From Robertmurraya kyonggiensis (GTDB lineage Bacteria > Bacillota > Bacilli > Bacillales > Cytobacillaceae): a stretch of 47,623 nt of DNA. A program made the translations under genes and the position numbers. The notes under the pieces were generated by a model that was given only the letters and a program-made list of their open reading frames with translations, did no database searches and was not told where the DNA came from. Below, piece by piece: positions 8,125 through 17,559 of the stretch (positions within the stretch are counted from its first letter, which is position 1; every line of letters begins with the position of its first letter). The stretch covers positions 1 to 47,623 of the forward strand of contig NZ_SWBM01000012.1 in NCBI RefSeq assembly GCF_005116465.1, read 5' to 3'.

Positions 8125-8991
8125 TTAGTCTTTGTCGATTTCTTGGTAGATCTTCTCGACTTCGCCTCTTGTGAAATTTCCCTTTTTGATGATTCTTTCG
8201 ATCGATTTCTGTGAATCGCCTTTTTTAATTGCTTCGATTAAAAGTTCTTTCAGTAATTCCTTTTTTTCTTCTCTAGTACGTTGCTTAATTTGTTTTTCGA
8301 TTTCTTCTTTAATAATATCCATTTGTTGTAACGCCTCCCATATTATTTTTTGCCCACGTTCGCTCAAATACTTCCTTACTAGTATGAACAGAGTTCCTGT
8401 TAGGTGCACCTTTTCGGATTCATCCGATAATTCTTGAATATCTCGGGTAACAAGAAGGGCATCTCTTTCAATTTCTTTTTTCTTCTATTAAAAAGTGGTT
8501 TGTAAAGAATAATCATTTTCTCATCATCTGTTAATTGAACATTGGGATTCTGACGGATTTTGTCTATTATTTGAAGATACGATTCTTCTTGTTGAACTTC
8601 GTTAAGAAATAGGGGATCAAATTGATAAAGAATAGATCCTAAATCAAGTGAAGATTTCACAGAAGCTCTTTTAATATGAGGAGCATAAATAATTACGCTT
8701 TTAAAGATAAATGCTGAATAACGTTTATCATCCTTAAATTTATTATACAAACCCAGTACGTATCCCCCAAACCGGAAAGTGTCATGTTTCTTAACTGTTG
8801 TTTGATATTCAACATGCAGAAACGTACCGTCTTCTAGCAAGTACAAAGTATCTCACTTTTACATCATTGTCACAATGTTTTTTAATTTTTCCCCTAATTC
8901 CACACCACCCCTCAATTCCAACACTAGCTAAACCCCTAGTGATTTTGGTATTCTTTACCTTAGAGACTCTTAGATTAAGAAGGTGTAGCAA
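8125..8991 (-). pseudogene. Frameshifted Rpn-like nuclease/transposase-associated gene
   Basis: Minus-strand pieces in different frames together form one protein. About 8991-8809 gives a tail NDVKVRYFVL. The next frame (from about 8846) continues LLEDGTFLHVEYQTTVKKHD through to PLFNRRKKK. After an A-rich run near 8470-8490 the frame moves again and reads ERDALLVTRDIQELSDESEK, then VHLTGTLFILVRKYL to the stop at 8125. The 'LEDGTFLHVEYQ' core and charged coiled C-terminus fit the Rpn/PD-(D/E)XK recombination-promoting nuclease group common in Bacillus. At least two frameshifts and no clear intact N-terminus argue for a decayed gene. A sequencing error could explain the A-run shift but not both. 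Confidence 0.7.
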
Positions 8992-9219
8992 GTGTTCGTG
9001 AAAATATTATCTGCACTATTTATACCCGGGTTACTCGTCGTGCTATTTACCCGCGTAACCTACAATCGCTATATTGGACTCATCCTTACCGTGGCATTAA
9101 TCGCCGCTTCTGTATATAAAGGCTATACCAACTCATTTTTACTCATTGTCATTGATGCCTTCTCCTTAACTGCTGGGTTTTGGTATGCCCATCGAATGAC
9201 AACAAAAGCGAAACGATAA
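8992..9219 (+). CDS. csbA: CsbA-like general stress membrane protein
   Basis: 75 aa, with hydrophobic segments at about 4-20, 27-43 and 48-66. RVTYNRYIGLILTVALIAAS and SVYKGYTNSF are CsbA family hallmarks. In B. subtilis csbA, a sigma-B-dependent gene, lies directly before uvrB-uvrA, as here; its biochemical role is unknown. The GTG at 8992 follows AAGGTG at 8979-8984; a second GTG two codons on is possible. I found no convincing sigma-B promoter (GTTT ... GGGTAT) in the upstream region, which is filled by the pseudogene. Confidence 0.85.
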   Translation: MFVKILSALFIPGLLVVLFTRVTYNRYIGLILTVALIAASVYKGYTNSFLLIVIDAFSLTAGFWYAHRMTTKAKR

Positions 9220-9225
9220 CATACA

Positions 9226-9260
9226 GTGACCAGTGAAACTCCATTCATTGGTCATTTTTA
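9226..9260 (+). terminator. Terminator between csbA and uvrB
   Basis: TGACCAGTG at 9227-9235 pairs imperfectly with CATTGGTCA at 9246-9254 and is followed by TTTTTA. It separates csbA from the SOS-controlled uvrB promoter. Confidence 0.6.
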
Positions 9261-9279
9261 CATTCAATTAATAAAAAAA

Positions 9280-9293
9280 CGAATATCCGTTCG
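9280..9293 (+). promoter_or_regulatory. SOS box (LexA/DinR operator) upstream of uvrB
   Basis: CGAATATCCGTTCG matches the Bacillus SOS box pattern CGAAC-N4-GTTCG with one mismatch. It lies about 100 bp before uvrB and about 30 bp before an extended -10 promoter, the expected position for LexA repression of a repair operon. Confidence 0.8.
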
Positions 9294-9322
9294 TATTTTA
9301 TTGGTTAGTTTTAGGTTAATTG

Positions 9323-9331
9323 TGGTAGAAT
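9323..9331 (+). promoter_or_regulatory. Extended -10 promoter of uvrB
   Basis: TGG followed by TAGAAT forms an extended -10 element. The -35 region (TTGGTT at 9301-9306, spacing 19) is weak, which is normal for extended -10 promoters. It lies just downstream of the SOS box. Confidence 0.5.
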
Positions 9332-9390
9332 GGGAATATGAGTTTTTCGGACGAAAAATAAGCTACTGTGTAGAGAAGGAGGCTTTTTTT

Positions 9391-11370
9391 ATGAAGGAGC
9401 AGTTTGAACTTGTCTCAAAATATTCACCTCAGGGAGATCAGCCAGAAGCGATACGAAAGCTTGTCCAAGGGATTAGAGAAGGGAAAAAGCATCAAACTCT
9501 ACTCGGTGCAACTGGGACAGGGAAGACCTTTACGATTTCGAATGTGATTAAGGAAATTAACAAACCGACGCTTGTTATCGCCCATAACAAAACCCTTGCT
9601 GGGCAATTATATAGTGAGTTTAAAGAGTTTTTTCCGAATAATGCGGTCGAATACTTCGTCAGCTATTATGATTACTTCCAACCGGAGGCGTATGTGCCTT
9701 CGACTGATACATTTATTGAAAAAGATTCAAGTATTAATGATGAGATTGATAAATTGCGTCACTCGGCGACCTCAGCTTTGTTTGAGCGACAAGATGTTGT
9801 TATCATTGCCAGCGTATCTTGTATTTATGGTTTGGGTTCGCCAGAAGAATATCGAGAGATGGTCCTTTCCTTAAGAACAGGAATGGAGATCGAGCGGAAT
9901 CAACTCCTTCGCCGATTAGTGGACATCCAATATGAACGTAACGATATTAACTTCCAGCGTGGAACCTTCCGTGTTCGTGGCGATGTTGTCGAGATTTTTC
10001 CGGCTTCTAAGGATGAACACTGTTTGCGCGTTGAATTTTTCGGAGACGAAATTGATCGGATTCGCGAGGTAGACGCCTTAACAGGGGAGATTATGGGAGA
10101 AAGAGAGCATGTCGCTATTTTCCCAGCATCCCACTTCGTTACCCGTGAAGAGAAACTGCGTGTAGCGATTGAGAATATTGAAAAAGAGCTTGAGGAACGA
10201 TTGAAGGACCTTCGTGAAAACAACAGACTGCTTGAAGCACAGCGCCTCGAGCAAAGAACCCGTTATGATCTCGAAATGATGCGTGAGATGGGCTTCTGTT
10301 CAGGGATCGAAAACTATTCAAGACATTTAACATTGAGACCAGCTGGTTCAACACCATATACATTACTTGATTATTTTCCAGAGGACTTCCTTTTAGTGAT
10401 TGATGAATCACACGTGACTCTGCCACAGGTTCGCGGCATGTTCAACGGGGACCAAGCAAGGAAACAAGTGCTTGTGGATCATGGCTTCCGTCTGCCTTCT
10501 GCACTCGATAACCGACCTTTACGATTTGAAGAATTTGAGAAGCATATTAGCCAAGCTGTGTATGTTTCGGCAACACCAGGGCCATATGAAATCGAGCACA
10601 CACCTGAAATGGTGGAGCAAATCATTCGTCCAACAGGATTGCTTGATCCAACTATTGACGTTAGACCGATTGAAGGACAAATAGATGATCTGATTGGCGA
10701 AATCCAAGAACGTGTGAAGAAGAATGAACGTGTTCTTGTGACGACGTTGACGAAAAAAATGTCAGAGGACTTGACCGATTATTTAAAAGAGATTGGTATC
10801 AAGGTCAATTACTTGCATTCAGAGATTAAGACACTTGAGCGGATTGAGATCATTCGCGAACTCCGTCTCGGAAAATATGATGTTTTAGTAGGAATCAACC
10901 TTTTAAGAGAAGGATTAGACATTCCAGAGGTTTCTCTAGTAACGATTTTGGATGCGGATAAAGAAGGCTTCCTGCGTTCAGAACGATCCCTCATCCAGAC
11001 GATTGGACGGGCGGCTCGTAATGCGAACGGACACGTCATCATGTATGCAGACAAAATCACGAATTCAATGGAACTAGCGATTAGTGAAACGAAGCGCCGT
11101 CGCGCTATTCAAGAGGAATACAACCAAAAGCATGGCATCACGCCAACGACGATTCAAAAGGATATTCGCGATGCGATCCGAGCAACAATGGCAGCAGAGG
11201 AAACAGAAGAGTACACACCAGCTAAAAAGCTTGGTGCTTTAAGTAAGAAAGAACGAGAAAAAGTGCTTTCCGATATGGAAAAAGAAATGAAAGAAGCAGC
11301 AAAAGCCCTCAACTTCGAAAGAGCGGCTGAATTGCGCGATCTGATTTTAGAGCTGAAGGCGGAGGGATAA
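9391..11370 (+). CDS. uvrB: UvrABC excinuclease subunit B
   Basis: 659 aa, the usual UvrB length. UvrB receives damaged DNA from UvrA, verifies the lesion and recruits UvrC. Visible: Walker A GATGTGKT near residue 39-46, the damage-probing beta-hairpin region ([12 protein letters not shown]), helicase motif DESH, motif VSATPGPYE, motif [11 protein letters not shown] and a C-terminal UVR domain for UvrC contact. The ATG at 9391 is chosen because AAGGAGG lies at 9377-9383; the frame stays open upstream to 9226 but that extension has no homology-like content. uvrA follows after 7 bp, forming an SOS operon. Confidence 0.97.
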   Translation: MKEQFELVSKYSPQGDQPEAIRKLVQGIREGKKHQTLLGATGTGKTFTISNVIKEINKPTLVIAHNKTLAGQLYSEFKEFFPNNAVEYFVSYYDYFQPEAYVPSTDTFIEKDSSINDEIDKLRHSATSALFERQDVVIIASVSCIYGLGSPEEYREMVLSLRTGMEIERNQLLRRLVDIQYERNDINFQRGTFRVRGDVVEIFPASKDEHCLRVEFFGDEIDRIREVDALTGEIMGEREHVAIFPASHFVTREEKLRVAIENIEKELEERLKDLRENNRLLEAQRLEQRTRYDLEMMREMGFCSGIENYSRHLTLRPAGSTPYTLLDYFPEDFLLVIDESHVTLPQVRGMFNGDQARKQVLVDHGFRLPSALDNRPLRFEEFEKHISQAVYVSATPGPYEIEHTPEMVEQIIRPTGLLDPTIDVRPIEGQIDDLIGEIQERVKKNERVLVTTLTKKMSEDLTDYLKEIGIKVNYLHSEIKTLERIEIIRELRLGKYDVLVGINLLREGLDIPEVSLVTILDADKEGFLRSERSLIQTIGRAARNANGHVIMYADKITNSMELAISETKRRRAIQEEYNQKHGITPTTIQKDIRDAIRATMAAEETEEYTPAKKLGALSKKEREKVLSDMEKEMKEAAKALNFERAAELRDLILELKAEG

Positions 11371-11377
11371 AGAAACA

Positions 11378-14254
11378 ATGGCAATGGATAAATTAGTCGT
11401 AAAAGGCGCTCGAGCCCATAACTTAAAAAACATTGATGTAACGATTCCGAGAGATAAGCTTGTAGTGCTGACAGGACTTTCAGGTTCAGGAAAGTCCTCG
11501 CTTGCGTTTGACACGATTTATGCAGAAGGACAACGTCGCTATGTGGAATCCTTGTCTGCATATGCACGCCAATTTTTAGGACAAATGGACAAGCCAGATG
11601 TCGATACGATTGAAGGATTATCGCCAGCGATATCAATTGATCAAAAAACGACGAGTCGAAATCCTCGATCGACTGTTGGAACAGTAACAGAAATCTATGA
11701 TTATTTGCGTCTTTTATTTGCCAGAGTAGGACGACCAACTTGTCCGATTCATGGTATTGAAATTACATCCCAAACGATTGAGCAAATGGTCGACCGTGTC
11801 ATGGAATATCCAGAGCGCACAAAGCTTCAAGTACTCGCACCGATTATTTCGGGACGAAAAGGTGCTCATGTAAAGGTATTTGAGGATATTAAAAAGCAGG
11901 GCTATGTCCGTGTACGTGTAGATGGGGAGATGCTTGATTTAGGAGAAGAAATCTCTCTTGATAAAAATAAAAAGCATTCTATCGAAGTGGTTATTGACCG
12001 CATTGTCGTCAAAGAAGGCGTCAGTGCTCGTTTAGCAGATTCCTTGGAATCCGCACTAAGACTTGGAGAAGGAAAAGTCCTCATTGATGTGATGGGTGAA
12101 GAGGAGCTTTTATTTAGCGAACATCATGCTTGTCCGCATTGTGGATTTTCAATTGGAGAGTTGGAGCCAAGGATGTTCTCTTTTAACAGTCCGTTTGGGG
12201 CATGCCCAGATTGTGATGGTTTAGGTGCGAAGCTGAAAGTGGATAAAGAGTTGATTATCCCGAATCCGGACCTCACGTTAAAACAAGGGGCGATTGCACC
12301 ATGGGAACCGGTTAGCTCTCAATATTATCCGCAATTGCTAGAAGCGGTGTGCAACCATTTTGGCATTAATATGGATATTCCAGTGAAAGACCTGCCACAG
12401 AGTGATCTTGATAAGATACTTTACGGTTCTGAAACGGATAAAATCTATTTCCGTTACGAAAATGATTTTGGTCAAATCCGTGAGAACTACATTCAATTTG
12501 AAGGCGTCATTGGCAATGTGGAACGCCGTTTTAAAGAAACAAGCTCTGATTACATCCGCGAGCAAATGGAAAAGTATATGGCCGAGCAGCCATGTCCAAC
12601 TTGTAAAGGCGATCGTTTGAAGCAAGAAAGCTTGGCCGTACTTATCGATGGCGAAAACATTTCCTATGTTACTTCTTTATCAATCAGAGAAGCGTTTGAT
12701 CAAATTGATGGCATCACGCTCACGGAAAAAGAGAAGCAAATTGCTAGTGCAATTTTCCGTGAAATTCGTGAAAGATTAGGCTTCCTTATTAATGTAGGGC
12801 TAGACTATTTAACGCTTAACCGTGCTGCCGGAACCTTATCTGGTGGAGAAGCGCAACGTATTCGTCTTGCTACCCAAATCGGTTCACGTTTAACGGGCGT
12901 ACTGTATATTCTAGATGAGCCGTCCATTGGTCTCCATCAACGAGATAATGATCGCCTCATCGATACTTTGAAAAACATGCGCGATATTGGCAACACACTT
13001 ATTGTTGTTGAGCATGATGAAGATACAATGATTGCCGCTGACTATTTGATTGATATTGGTCCAGGAGCGGGTGTGCATGGGGGTCAAATCGTTTCTGCAG
13101 GAACACCGGAAGAAGTAATGGCAGATCCGAATTCTTTAACGGGGCAATATCTTTCTGGTAAAAAGTTTATCCCACTTCCGATTGAACGGAAAAAGGGAGA
13201 CGGACGTTTCCTTGAGATTAAAGGTGCAAAGGAAAATAACCTGAAAAATGTCAGTGTGAAATTTCCACTAGGGATGTTCCTTGCGGTTACAGGTGTTTCT
13301 GGTTCAGGTAAGAGTACGCTCGTAAATGAAATTTTACATAAAGCGTTAGCTCAAAAGCTGAATCGCGCAAAAACTAGACCAGGTCAGCATAAAGAGATTA
13401 AAGGAATTGAGCATTTAGATAAGGTCATTGATATTGACCAGTCTCCAATCGGTCGTACACCACGTTCAAATCCTGCAACGTATACTGGTGTGTTCGATGA
13501 TATCCGTGATCTATTTGCTGCGACAAATGAGGCAAAGGTTCGCGGCTATAAAAAAGGTCGCTTTAGCTTTAACGTTAAAGGTGGACGCTGTGAAGCTTGT
13601 CGTGGAGATGGAATCATCAAGATCGAAATGCACTTCCTTCCAGATGTGTATGTACCATGCGAGGTTTGTCATGGAAAACGTTACAATCGTGAGACGTTAG
13701 AAGTGAAATATAAAGGAAAGAGTATTTCCGATATTTTAGAAATGACAGTTGAGGATTCCCTTGAATTTTTCGAGAATATCCCAAGAATTCAGCGTAAGCT
13801 GCAAACAATTTTTGATGTGGGTCTTGGTTATGTGAAGCTTGGGCAGCCAGCGACAACACTTTCTGGTGGGGAAGCGCAACGTGTGAAGCTTGCGTCCGAG
13901 CTCCATCGTCGTTCGACTGGTCGCTCGTTCTATATTCTTGATGAGCCAACAACAGGACTTCATGTCGACGATATTTCTAGATTGTTAGTCGTGCTTCAAC
14001 GTCTTGTGGAAAACGGCGATACAGTACTGGTCATCGAGCATAATTTAGATGTGATCAAAGCGGCTGACTATTTGGTTGATTTAGGACCTGAAGGTGGAGA
14101 TAAGGGCGGAACGATTGTTGCTACTGGTACACCTGAAAAGGTAGCAGGCACCCTCGAGTCCCATACAGGAAAATACCTAAAACCAATTCTAGAACGCGAT
14201 CGTCAACGCATGAAGGAACTTATACAGGAAAAGGAAAAGAGTGCTGTGAATTAA
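11378..14254 (+). CDS. uvrA: UvrABC excinuclease subunit A
   Basis: 958 aa. UvrA is the ABC-type dimeric ATPase that first recognises bulky DNA damage. Both nucleotide-binding halves are present: Walker [10 protein letters not shown] near the N-terminus and GVSGSGKST in the second half, with signatures [12 protein letters not shown] and [12 protein letters not shown]. Zinc-binding cysteine pairs are visible in [25 protein letters not shown] and CEVCHGKRY. The ribosome site (GGCGGAGGG) overlaps the end of uvrB, so the two genes are coupled. Confidence 0.97.
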   Translation: MAMDKLVVKGARAHNLKNIDVTIPRDKLVVLTGLSGSGKSSLAFDTIYAEGQRRYVESLSAYARQFLGQMDKPDVDTIEGLSPAISIDQKTTSRNPRSTVGTVTEIYDYLRLLFARVGRPTCPIHGIEITSQTIEQMVDRVMEYPERTKLQVLAPIISGRKGAHVKVFEDIKKQGYVRVRVDGEMLDLGEEISLDKNKKHSIEVVIDRIVVKEGVSARLADSLESALRLGEGKVLIDVMGEEELLFSEHHACPHCGFSIGELEPRMFSFNSPFGACPDCDGLGAKLKVDKELIIPNPDLTLKQGAIAPWEPVSSQYYPQLLEAVCNHFGINMDIPVKDLPQSDLDKILYGSETDKIYFRYENDFGQIRENYIQFEGVIGNVERRFKETSSDYIREQMEKYMAEQPCPTCKGDRLKQESLAVLIDGENISYVTSLSIREAFDQIDGITLTEKEKQIASAIFREIRERLGFLINVGLDYLTLNRAAGTLSGGEAQRIRLATQIGSRLTGVLYILDEPSIGLHQRDNDRLIDTLKNMRDIGNTLIVVEHDEDTMIAADYLIDIGPGAGVHGGQIVSAGTPEEVMADPNSLTGQYLSGKKFIPLPIERKKGDGRFLEIKGAKENNLKNVSVKFPLGMFLAVTGVSGSGKSTLVNEILHKALAQKLNRAKTRPGQHKEIKGIEHLDKVIDIDQSPIGRTPRSNPATYTGVFDDIRDLFAATNEAKVRGYKKGRFSFNVKGGRCEACRGDGIIKIEMHFLPDVYVPCEVCHGKRYNRETLEVKYKGKSISDILEMTVEDSLEFFENIPRIQRKLQTIFDVGLGYVKLGQPATTLSGGEAQRVKLASELHRRSTGRSFYILDEPTTGLHVDDISRLLVVLQRLVENGDTVLVIEHNLDVIKAADYLVDLGPEGGDKGGTIVATGTPEKVAGTLESHTGKYLKPILERDRQRMKELIQEKEKSAVN

Positions 14255-14258
14255 TAGA

Positions 14259-14300
14259 GCGAGTATGAAATCACTTCGGTGGTTTTGTACTCGTTTTTTT
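14259..14300 (+). terminator. Rho-independent terminator after uvrA
   Basis: GCGAGTA ... CAC-TTC-GGTG ... TACTCG form a long hairpin followed by TTTTTTT. It starts 5 bp after the uvrA stop codon. Confidence 0.85.
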
Positions 14301-14326
14301 GTGGGGAGAAATAAATAGGAAGATTA

Positions 14327-14335
14327 TGTTAAAAT
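14327..14335 (+). promoter_or_regulatory. Extended -10 promoter of the lipoprotein gene
   Basis: TGT followed by TAAAAT, about 57 bp before the start codon at 14392. Downstream is a leader with a strong GGGGGG site and two mini reading frames, 14352-14366 and 14367-14390, that end just before the lipoprotein start. Confidence 0.45.
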
Positions 14336-14391
14336 ATAGGGGGGGAATTCCATGCTTAAAATCTAGATGACAAAAGAAGGTATATTTTAGA

Positions 14392-14961
14392 ATGGAAAAT
14401 AAACATCGTAAGTTTGCTATAGGAATGTTGACGGTTGTATTATTGAGCGCTTGTGGAAACACATCTAATGAGGCAAGTTCTACTTTGGATAATAAGTCAC
14501 AACCAGCTCAAATTACAAATGAAGATTCGGGAGAACATACTGTAGATGAAGACAATTCTGCTCCTAATACTAATGATACAAATGACAAAGAAGTAGTTGC
14601 TAGTCTTAAGGCAGAATATCTCATGAAATTAAATGATACTCAAAAAGAAACAGATGAGTTACGGGAAAATCTTGAAGATGATAGTACATATGGAATGAAG
14701 GGTGCAGAAGGAAAACGATACGAAGTTTGGGATGGGTTGCTGAATGAAATTTATGGCGTCCTAAAACATCAACTTTCTTCAGAAGAGATGGAACAATTAA
14801 GAATCAAACAACGGGAATGGATAAAATATCGAGATAAAACTGCAAAAGAGGCATCTCTAAAATACGAAGGCGGAACGATGGAACAGTTAGAATATGTGGC
14901 GGTCTTGAGCGACCTTACCGAAGAGAGATGTTTTGAATTGGTGGAAGACTATATGAAATGA
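14392..14961 (+). CDS. LprI-like lipoprotein (DUF1311)
   Basis: 189 aa. The N-terminus has a lysine-bearing signal peptide and a lipobox LLSAC, so it should be lipidated at Cys21 by Lgt (encoded at 31624) and anchored outside the membrane. A low-complexity, Ser/Thr/Asn/Asp-rich linker (about 22-70) leads to a C-terminal domain (about 75-185) with LRIKQREWIKYRD and ELVEDYMK, characteristic of the LprI/DUF1311 family, some of whose members inhibit lysozyme. No good ribosome site sits directly before the ATG. Two mini reading frames in the leader may couple translation to it. It is flanked by the uvrA terminator and a repeat array, so it is probably monocistronic and accessory. Confidence 0.75.
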   Translation: MENKHRKFAIGMLTVVLLSACGNTSNEASSTLDNKSQPAQITNEDSGEHTVDEDNSAPNTNDTNDKEVVASLKAEYLMKLNDTQKETDELRENLEDDSTYGMKGAEGKRYEVWDGLLNEIYGVLKHQLSSEEMEQLRIKQREWIKYRDKTAKEASLKYEGGTMEQLEYVAVLSDLTEERCFELVEDYMK

Positions 14962-14983
14962 TCAAATGGTTATTTTGGGAAGG

Positions 14984-15395
14984 GTATGAGGATAACTATT
15001 GAGAGAATCCGGTGATTAGTGTCCGCATGGAGCGAGCATGAAGACAACTATTGGGAGAATCCCACGGATAGTGTCCGCATGGAGCGTTCATGAAGCCAAC
15101 TATTGGAGGAAACTTCCGGATAGTGTCCGCATAGAGCGTTCATGAAGCCAACTATTGCAAGAATGCAGTGAAAGATGTCCGCATGAGAGCGTCATGAAGA
15201 CAACTATTGGAGGAAACTTCCGGATAGTGTCCACATGAACGCGTCATGAAGACAACTATTGGAGGAAACTTCCGAATAGTGTCCGCATGGAGCATTCATG
15301 AAGCCAACTATTGCAAGAATCCAACGAACAGTGTCCGCATGAAAAATCCATGAAGACACTGTCACAAGCTCCAATGAAAATAGTGTTCTCATGAC
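14984..15395 (-). repeat. Tandem array of 52-bp units, array 2
   Basis: GTCCGCATG or a close variant starts at 15021, 15073, 15125, 15177, 15229, 15281, 15333 and 15385, a spacing of exactly 52 bp every time. Each unit is the reverse complement of the array-1 type: GTCCGCATG, about 7 bp, CATGAAGAC, then about 27 bp bounded by ACTAT and ATAGT (also palindromic, for example TTGGAGGAAACTTCCGGA). Sequences between the palindromes vary but length does not. It fills the space between the lipoprotein gene and the acetyltransferase gene. Confidence 0.9.
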
Positions 15396-15417
15396 CCAAA
15401 CCCCTCAAAAAATAAAT

Positions 15418-15975
15418 CTAATCAATCGCTTTAATGACCCTCGCAGGATTTCCACCTACGACCACATTATCAGGTACATCCTTTGTAACGACTGCACCAG
15501 AGGCAACAACGACATTGTTCCCAATCTTAACCCCAGGATTGATCACTGCTCTTCCGCCAATCCAGACATTGTCACCGATTGTTACTGGAATCCCGTATTC
15601 TACTCCTGAAATCCGTTCTTGCGCATTAAGAGGATGCGTCGCTGCGTAGATGTGAACGCCTGGTGCAACAAAACAGTTATCGCCAATGCGAATCTCGCAA
15701 ACGTCTAAAAAGACGCAATCAAAATTAGCATAGAAATTTTCCCCAACATGGATATTAGAGCCGTAGTCACAGCGGAATGTCGGTTCTATGTACAAGCTTT
15801 CTCCAGTAGAGCCAAACAATTCCTTCAATAATTCAGTTCTCTTATCTAAATCAGTTTCTAGTGTTTCATTATATAATCTTGTTAACTTTCTAGCGTTTAC
15901 TCTGTCACTTACTAATTCTGGGTCGGCTGCATTATAGAGCTCGCCATCTAACATTTTCTCTTTTTCAGTTTTCAT
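15418..15975 (-). CDS. maa: Maltose O-acetyltransferase (hexapeptide-repeat)
   Basis: 185 aa. Acetyl-CoA-dependent sugar acetyltransferase of the left-handed beta-helix class. The N-terminal Maa cap ([20 protein letters not shown]) precedes hexapeptide repeats ([45 protein letters not shown]), ending in [12 protein letters not shown]. The catalytic histidine is probably that of YAATHPL. The ATG at 15975 is preferred because AAGGAGCT precedes it; an in-frame ATG 12 codons upstream lacks a good site. It stands alone, transcribed towards repeat array 2. Confidence 0.9.
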   Translation of the reverse strand: MKTEKEKMLDGELYNAADPELVSDRVNARKLTRLYNETLETDLDKRTELLKELFGSTGESLYIEPTFRCDYGSNIHVGENFYANFDCVFLDVCEIRIGDNCFVAPGVHIYAATHPLNAQERISGVEYGIPVTIGDNVWIGGRAVINPGVKIGNNVVVASGAVVTKDVPDNVVVGGNPARVIKAID

Positions 15976-16059
15976 GAATGATAGCTCCTTGTATTTAGTG
16001 ATGTTTTTCACTGTTTCAGAACCTATAGTTTACTATAGTTGAACTGGGAGGTGGTAAAG

Positions 16060-16236
16060 TTGAAAGTAAATTACCCAGTGAAAGAAGCAATGGATATAAA
16101 AAAAATTAAAGAATTGCTTAAGCCACTTGGAGGGCGATGTGCTAAAATCGTCGAAGGAAACCTAGAGTATCAAATCAAAGACGAGTTTGAGGCAGATGCA
16201 TACCATCTATTAAAAGAAAAAGAAATAATACAATAA
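16060..16236 (+). CDS. Small hypothetical protein
   Basis: 58 aa from a TTG at 16060, chosen because GGGAGGTGG lies at 16046-16054. Soluble and charged, with predicted helix (AMDIKKIKELLKPLGG) and a strand-turn segment (CAKIVEGNLEYQIKDEFEADA). No family recognised. It is divergent from maa and ends in its own terminator, so it is probably a real single gene. Confidence 0.6.
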   Translation: MKVNYPVKEAMDIKKIKELLKPLGGRCAKIVEGNLEYQIKDEFEADAYHLLKEKEIIQ

Positions 16237-16266
16237 CAGTCAGGCCTTCGGGTCTGGCTCTTTTTG
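16237..16266 (+). terminator. Terminator after the small hypothetical gene
   Basis: AGTCAGGCC, loop TTC, GGGTCTGGCT, then TTTTT. The arms pair with a G-T wobble. Confidence 0.75.
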
Positions 16267-16469
16267 TGCACATAATTTCAACTCTAAATTATTTCCTCTA
16301 TTCTTACCGTACCTATCTGTAAATGAACGTTTTGTTACAAGATTCCACTTACATTAGTTACATAAAGATATCAAAAGTTAAATATCTAAATGGCATTTGA
16401 AAAGCGAAATATAATGACATTGAATTCTTACATTTACAAGAAAAGATGGAAACAGGAGGTTTGAGAAAA

Positions 16470-17357
16470 GTGGAACTTAGACAATTAGAGTATTTTGTTG
16501 AGGTCAGTAGGCTAAAAAGCTTTACCCATGCGGCTGAATCTTTACATGTATCCCAACCTTCTATATCCAACTCTCTAAATAAATTGGAGGAAGAGTTGGG
16601 TGTAAAATTACTTGATAGAACGACGAAAAGTGTTTCCCTAACGTTAAAGGGTGAAATTTTCCATTCGCGTATTACAGAGATTTTGTCTGAAATGAACCAA
16701 GCGATTGTTGAAATAAATGAATTGGATACCGGGGTCGTTAAAATAGGTTTACCACCAATGATTGGTGCTCAAATGTTTCCAAATGTTTTCATGGGGTTCA
16801 AAGAAAAATTCACAAATATAGAATTCGAAGTAACCGAAAAGGGATCTGTGGCTATTAAAAATTTGATTGAGAATGGTGAACTTGAAATGGGATTTATCAT
16901 TCTACCTGAATCCTCAGAGCAACTCGAAATGGTACCTTTGGTTGAGGACCAGCTCGTGATCTGTGTTCCAAGAAATCACATTTTACACAGCAAAAAATCA
17001 CTTCAGTGCAATGATCTAATCAAAGAAAAATTTATCATGCTTACGGAAGAATACGTTCATCATAATGCACTACTAAAATATTGTTTTCCGTCTAGCATCA
17101 AGCCAAATATTATTTTTACATCAGATAAAGTCGAAACAGTGAAAGCGATGGTGGCTAATGGTCTTGGACTATCCTTACTAATGGATATGTACGTTAAGGA
17201 TCATCGAGACATAGTCGCCATACCATTAAAGAAACGATTGAACATCAATATTGGACTCGCTTGGAAGAAAGGCAGGGTTTTATCGAACGACTGTCAAATG
17301 GTGATAGCCTTTATTAGGGAATATTTTTGTACTGAACAACAAAATAGAAAAGTGTGA
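16470..17357 (+). CDS. LysR-family transcriptional regulator
   Basis: 295 aa. The N-terminal winged helix is clear (LRQLEYFVEVSRLKSFTHAA, SQPSISNSLNKLEEELGVKL), followed by a periplasmic-binding-like effector domain (about 90-290, starting VVKIGLPPMIG). The GTG at 16470 is chosen because AGGAGGT lies at 16453-16459; this gives the usual MELRQLEYF start. It precedes a dicarboxylate transporter with a run of GTGAAA/TTTCAC palindromes in the gap, so it is a candidate regulator of the transport and fumarate block. The effector is unknown. Confidence 0.9.
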   Translation: MELRQLEYFVEVSRLKSFTHAAESLHVSQPSISNSLNKLEEELGVKLLDRTTKSVSLTLKGEIFHSRITEILSEMNQAIVEINELDTGVVKIGLPPMIGAQMFPNVFMGFKEKFTNIEFEVTEKGSVAIKNLIENGELEMGFIILPESSEQLEMVPLVEDQLVICVPRNHILHSKKSLQCNDLIKEKFIMLTEEYVHHNALLKYCFPSSIKPNIIFTSDKVETVKAMVANGLGLSLLMDMYVKDHRDIVAIPLKKRLNINIGLAWKKGRVLSNDCQMVIAFIREYFCTEQQNRKV

Positions 17358-17361
17358 AAGT

Positions 17362-17406
17362 CACAATGATTGAAAGTTAATTTCACGATGATTGTGTTTT
17401 TTTAGA
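17362..17406 (+). terminator. Probable terminator after the LysR gene
   Basis: CACAAT at 17362-17367 pairs with ATTGTG at 17391-17396, followed by TTTTTTT. The loop is long (23 bases) and contains part of the GTGAAA/TTTCAC elements, so the same DNA may also serve as a regulatory site. Confidence 0.5.
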
Positions 17407-17503
17407 GATAAGTTTGTGAAATGTTTCACTTATAGTTTTAATCTATATATTTATAGAAAATCGGTATTTCACGATAAAGAAAAAACGTGTGAATATATTC
17501 ACA
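17380..17503 (+). promoter_or_regulatory. Cluster of TTTCAC/GTGAAA operator-like sites
   Basis: Four related sites lie upstream of the transporter: ATTTCACGAT at 17380-17389 and again at 17466-17475, the inverted pair GTGAAATGTTTCAC at 17416-17429 and the perfect 16-bp palindrome TGTGAATATATTCACA at 17488-17503. The last is about 57 bp before the transporter start codon. They are likely binding sites for the LysR regulator next door or for the two-component regulator at 26398; which one is not determinable here. Confidence 0.55.
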
Positions 17504-17559
17504 TAAGCAGGAGCACAATTCTCTGCCTGTAACAAAAAAATATTTTGGGAGTGAAAAAA

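Noticed and set aside
9226-9390. N-terminal extension of UvrB by 55 residues
   Set aside because: The open frame covers the csbA terminator, SOS box and promoter; the ATG at 9391 has the ribosome site and gives the normal UvrB length.
11154-11738. 194-aa minus-strand reading frame across the uvrB-uvrA junction
   Set aside because: Antisense to two certain genes, no ribosome site seen, low-complexity composition mirroring the sense codons.
14984-15395. CRISPR array with 25-bp repeats and 27-bp spacers
   Set aside because: The regular 52-bp spacing is CRISPR-like, but the 'spacers' are clearly related to one another and palindromic, repeats are imperfect, and there are no cas genes.
17416-17429. 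CcpA cre site before the dicarboxylate transporter
   Set aside because: GTGAAATGTTTCAC is palindromic like cre but lacks the central CG and is two bases too short between the arms.
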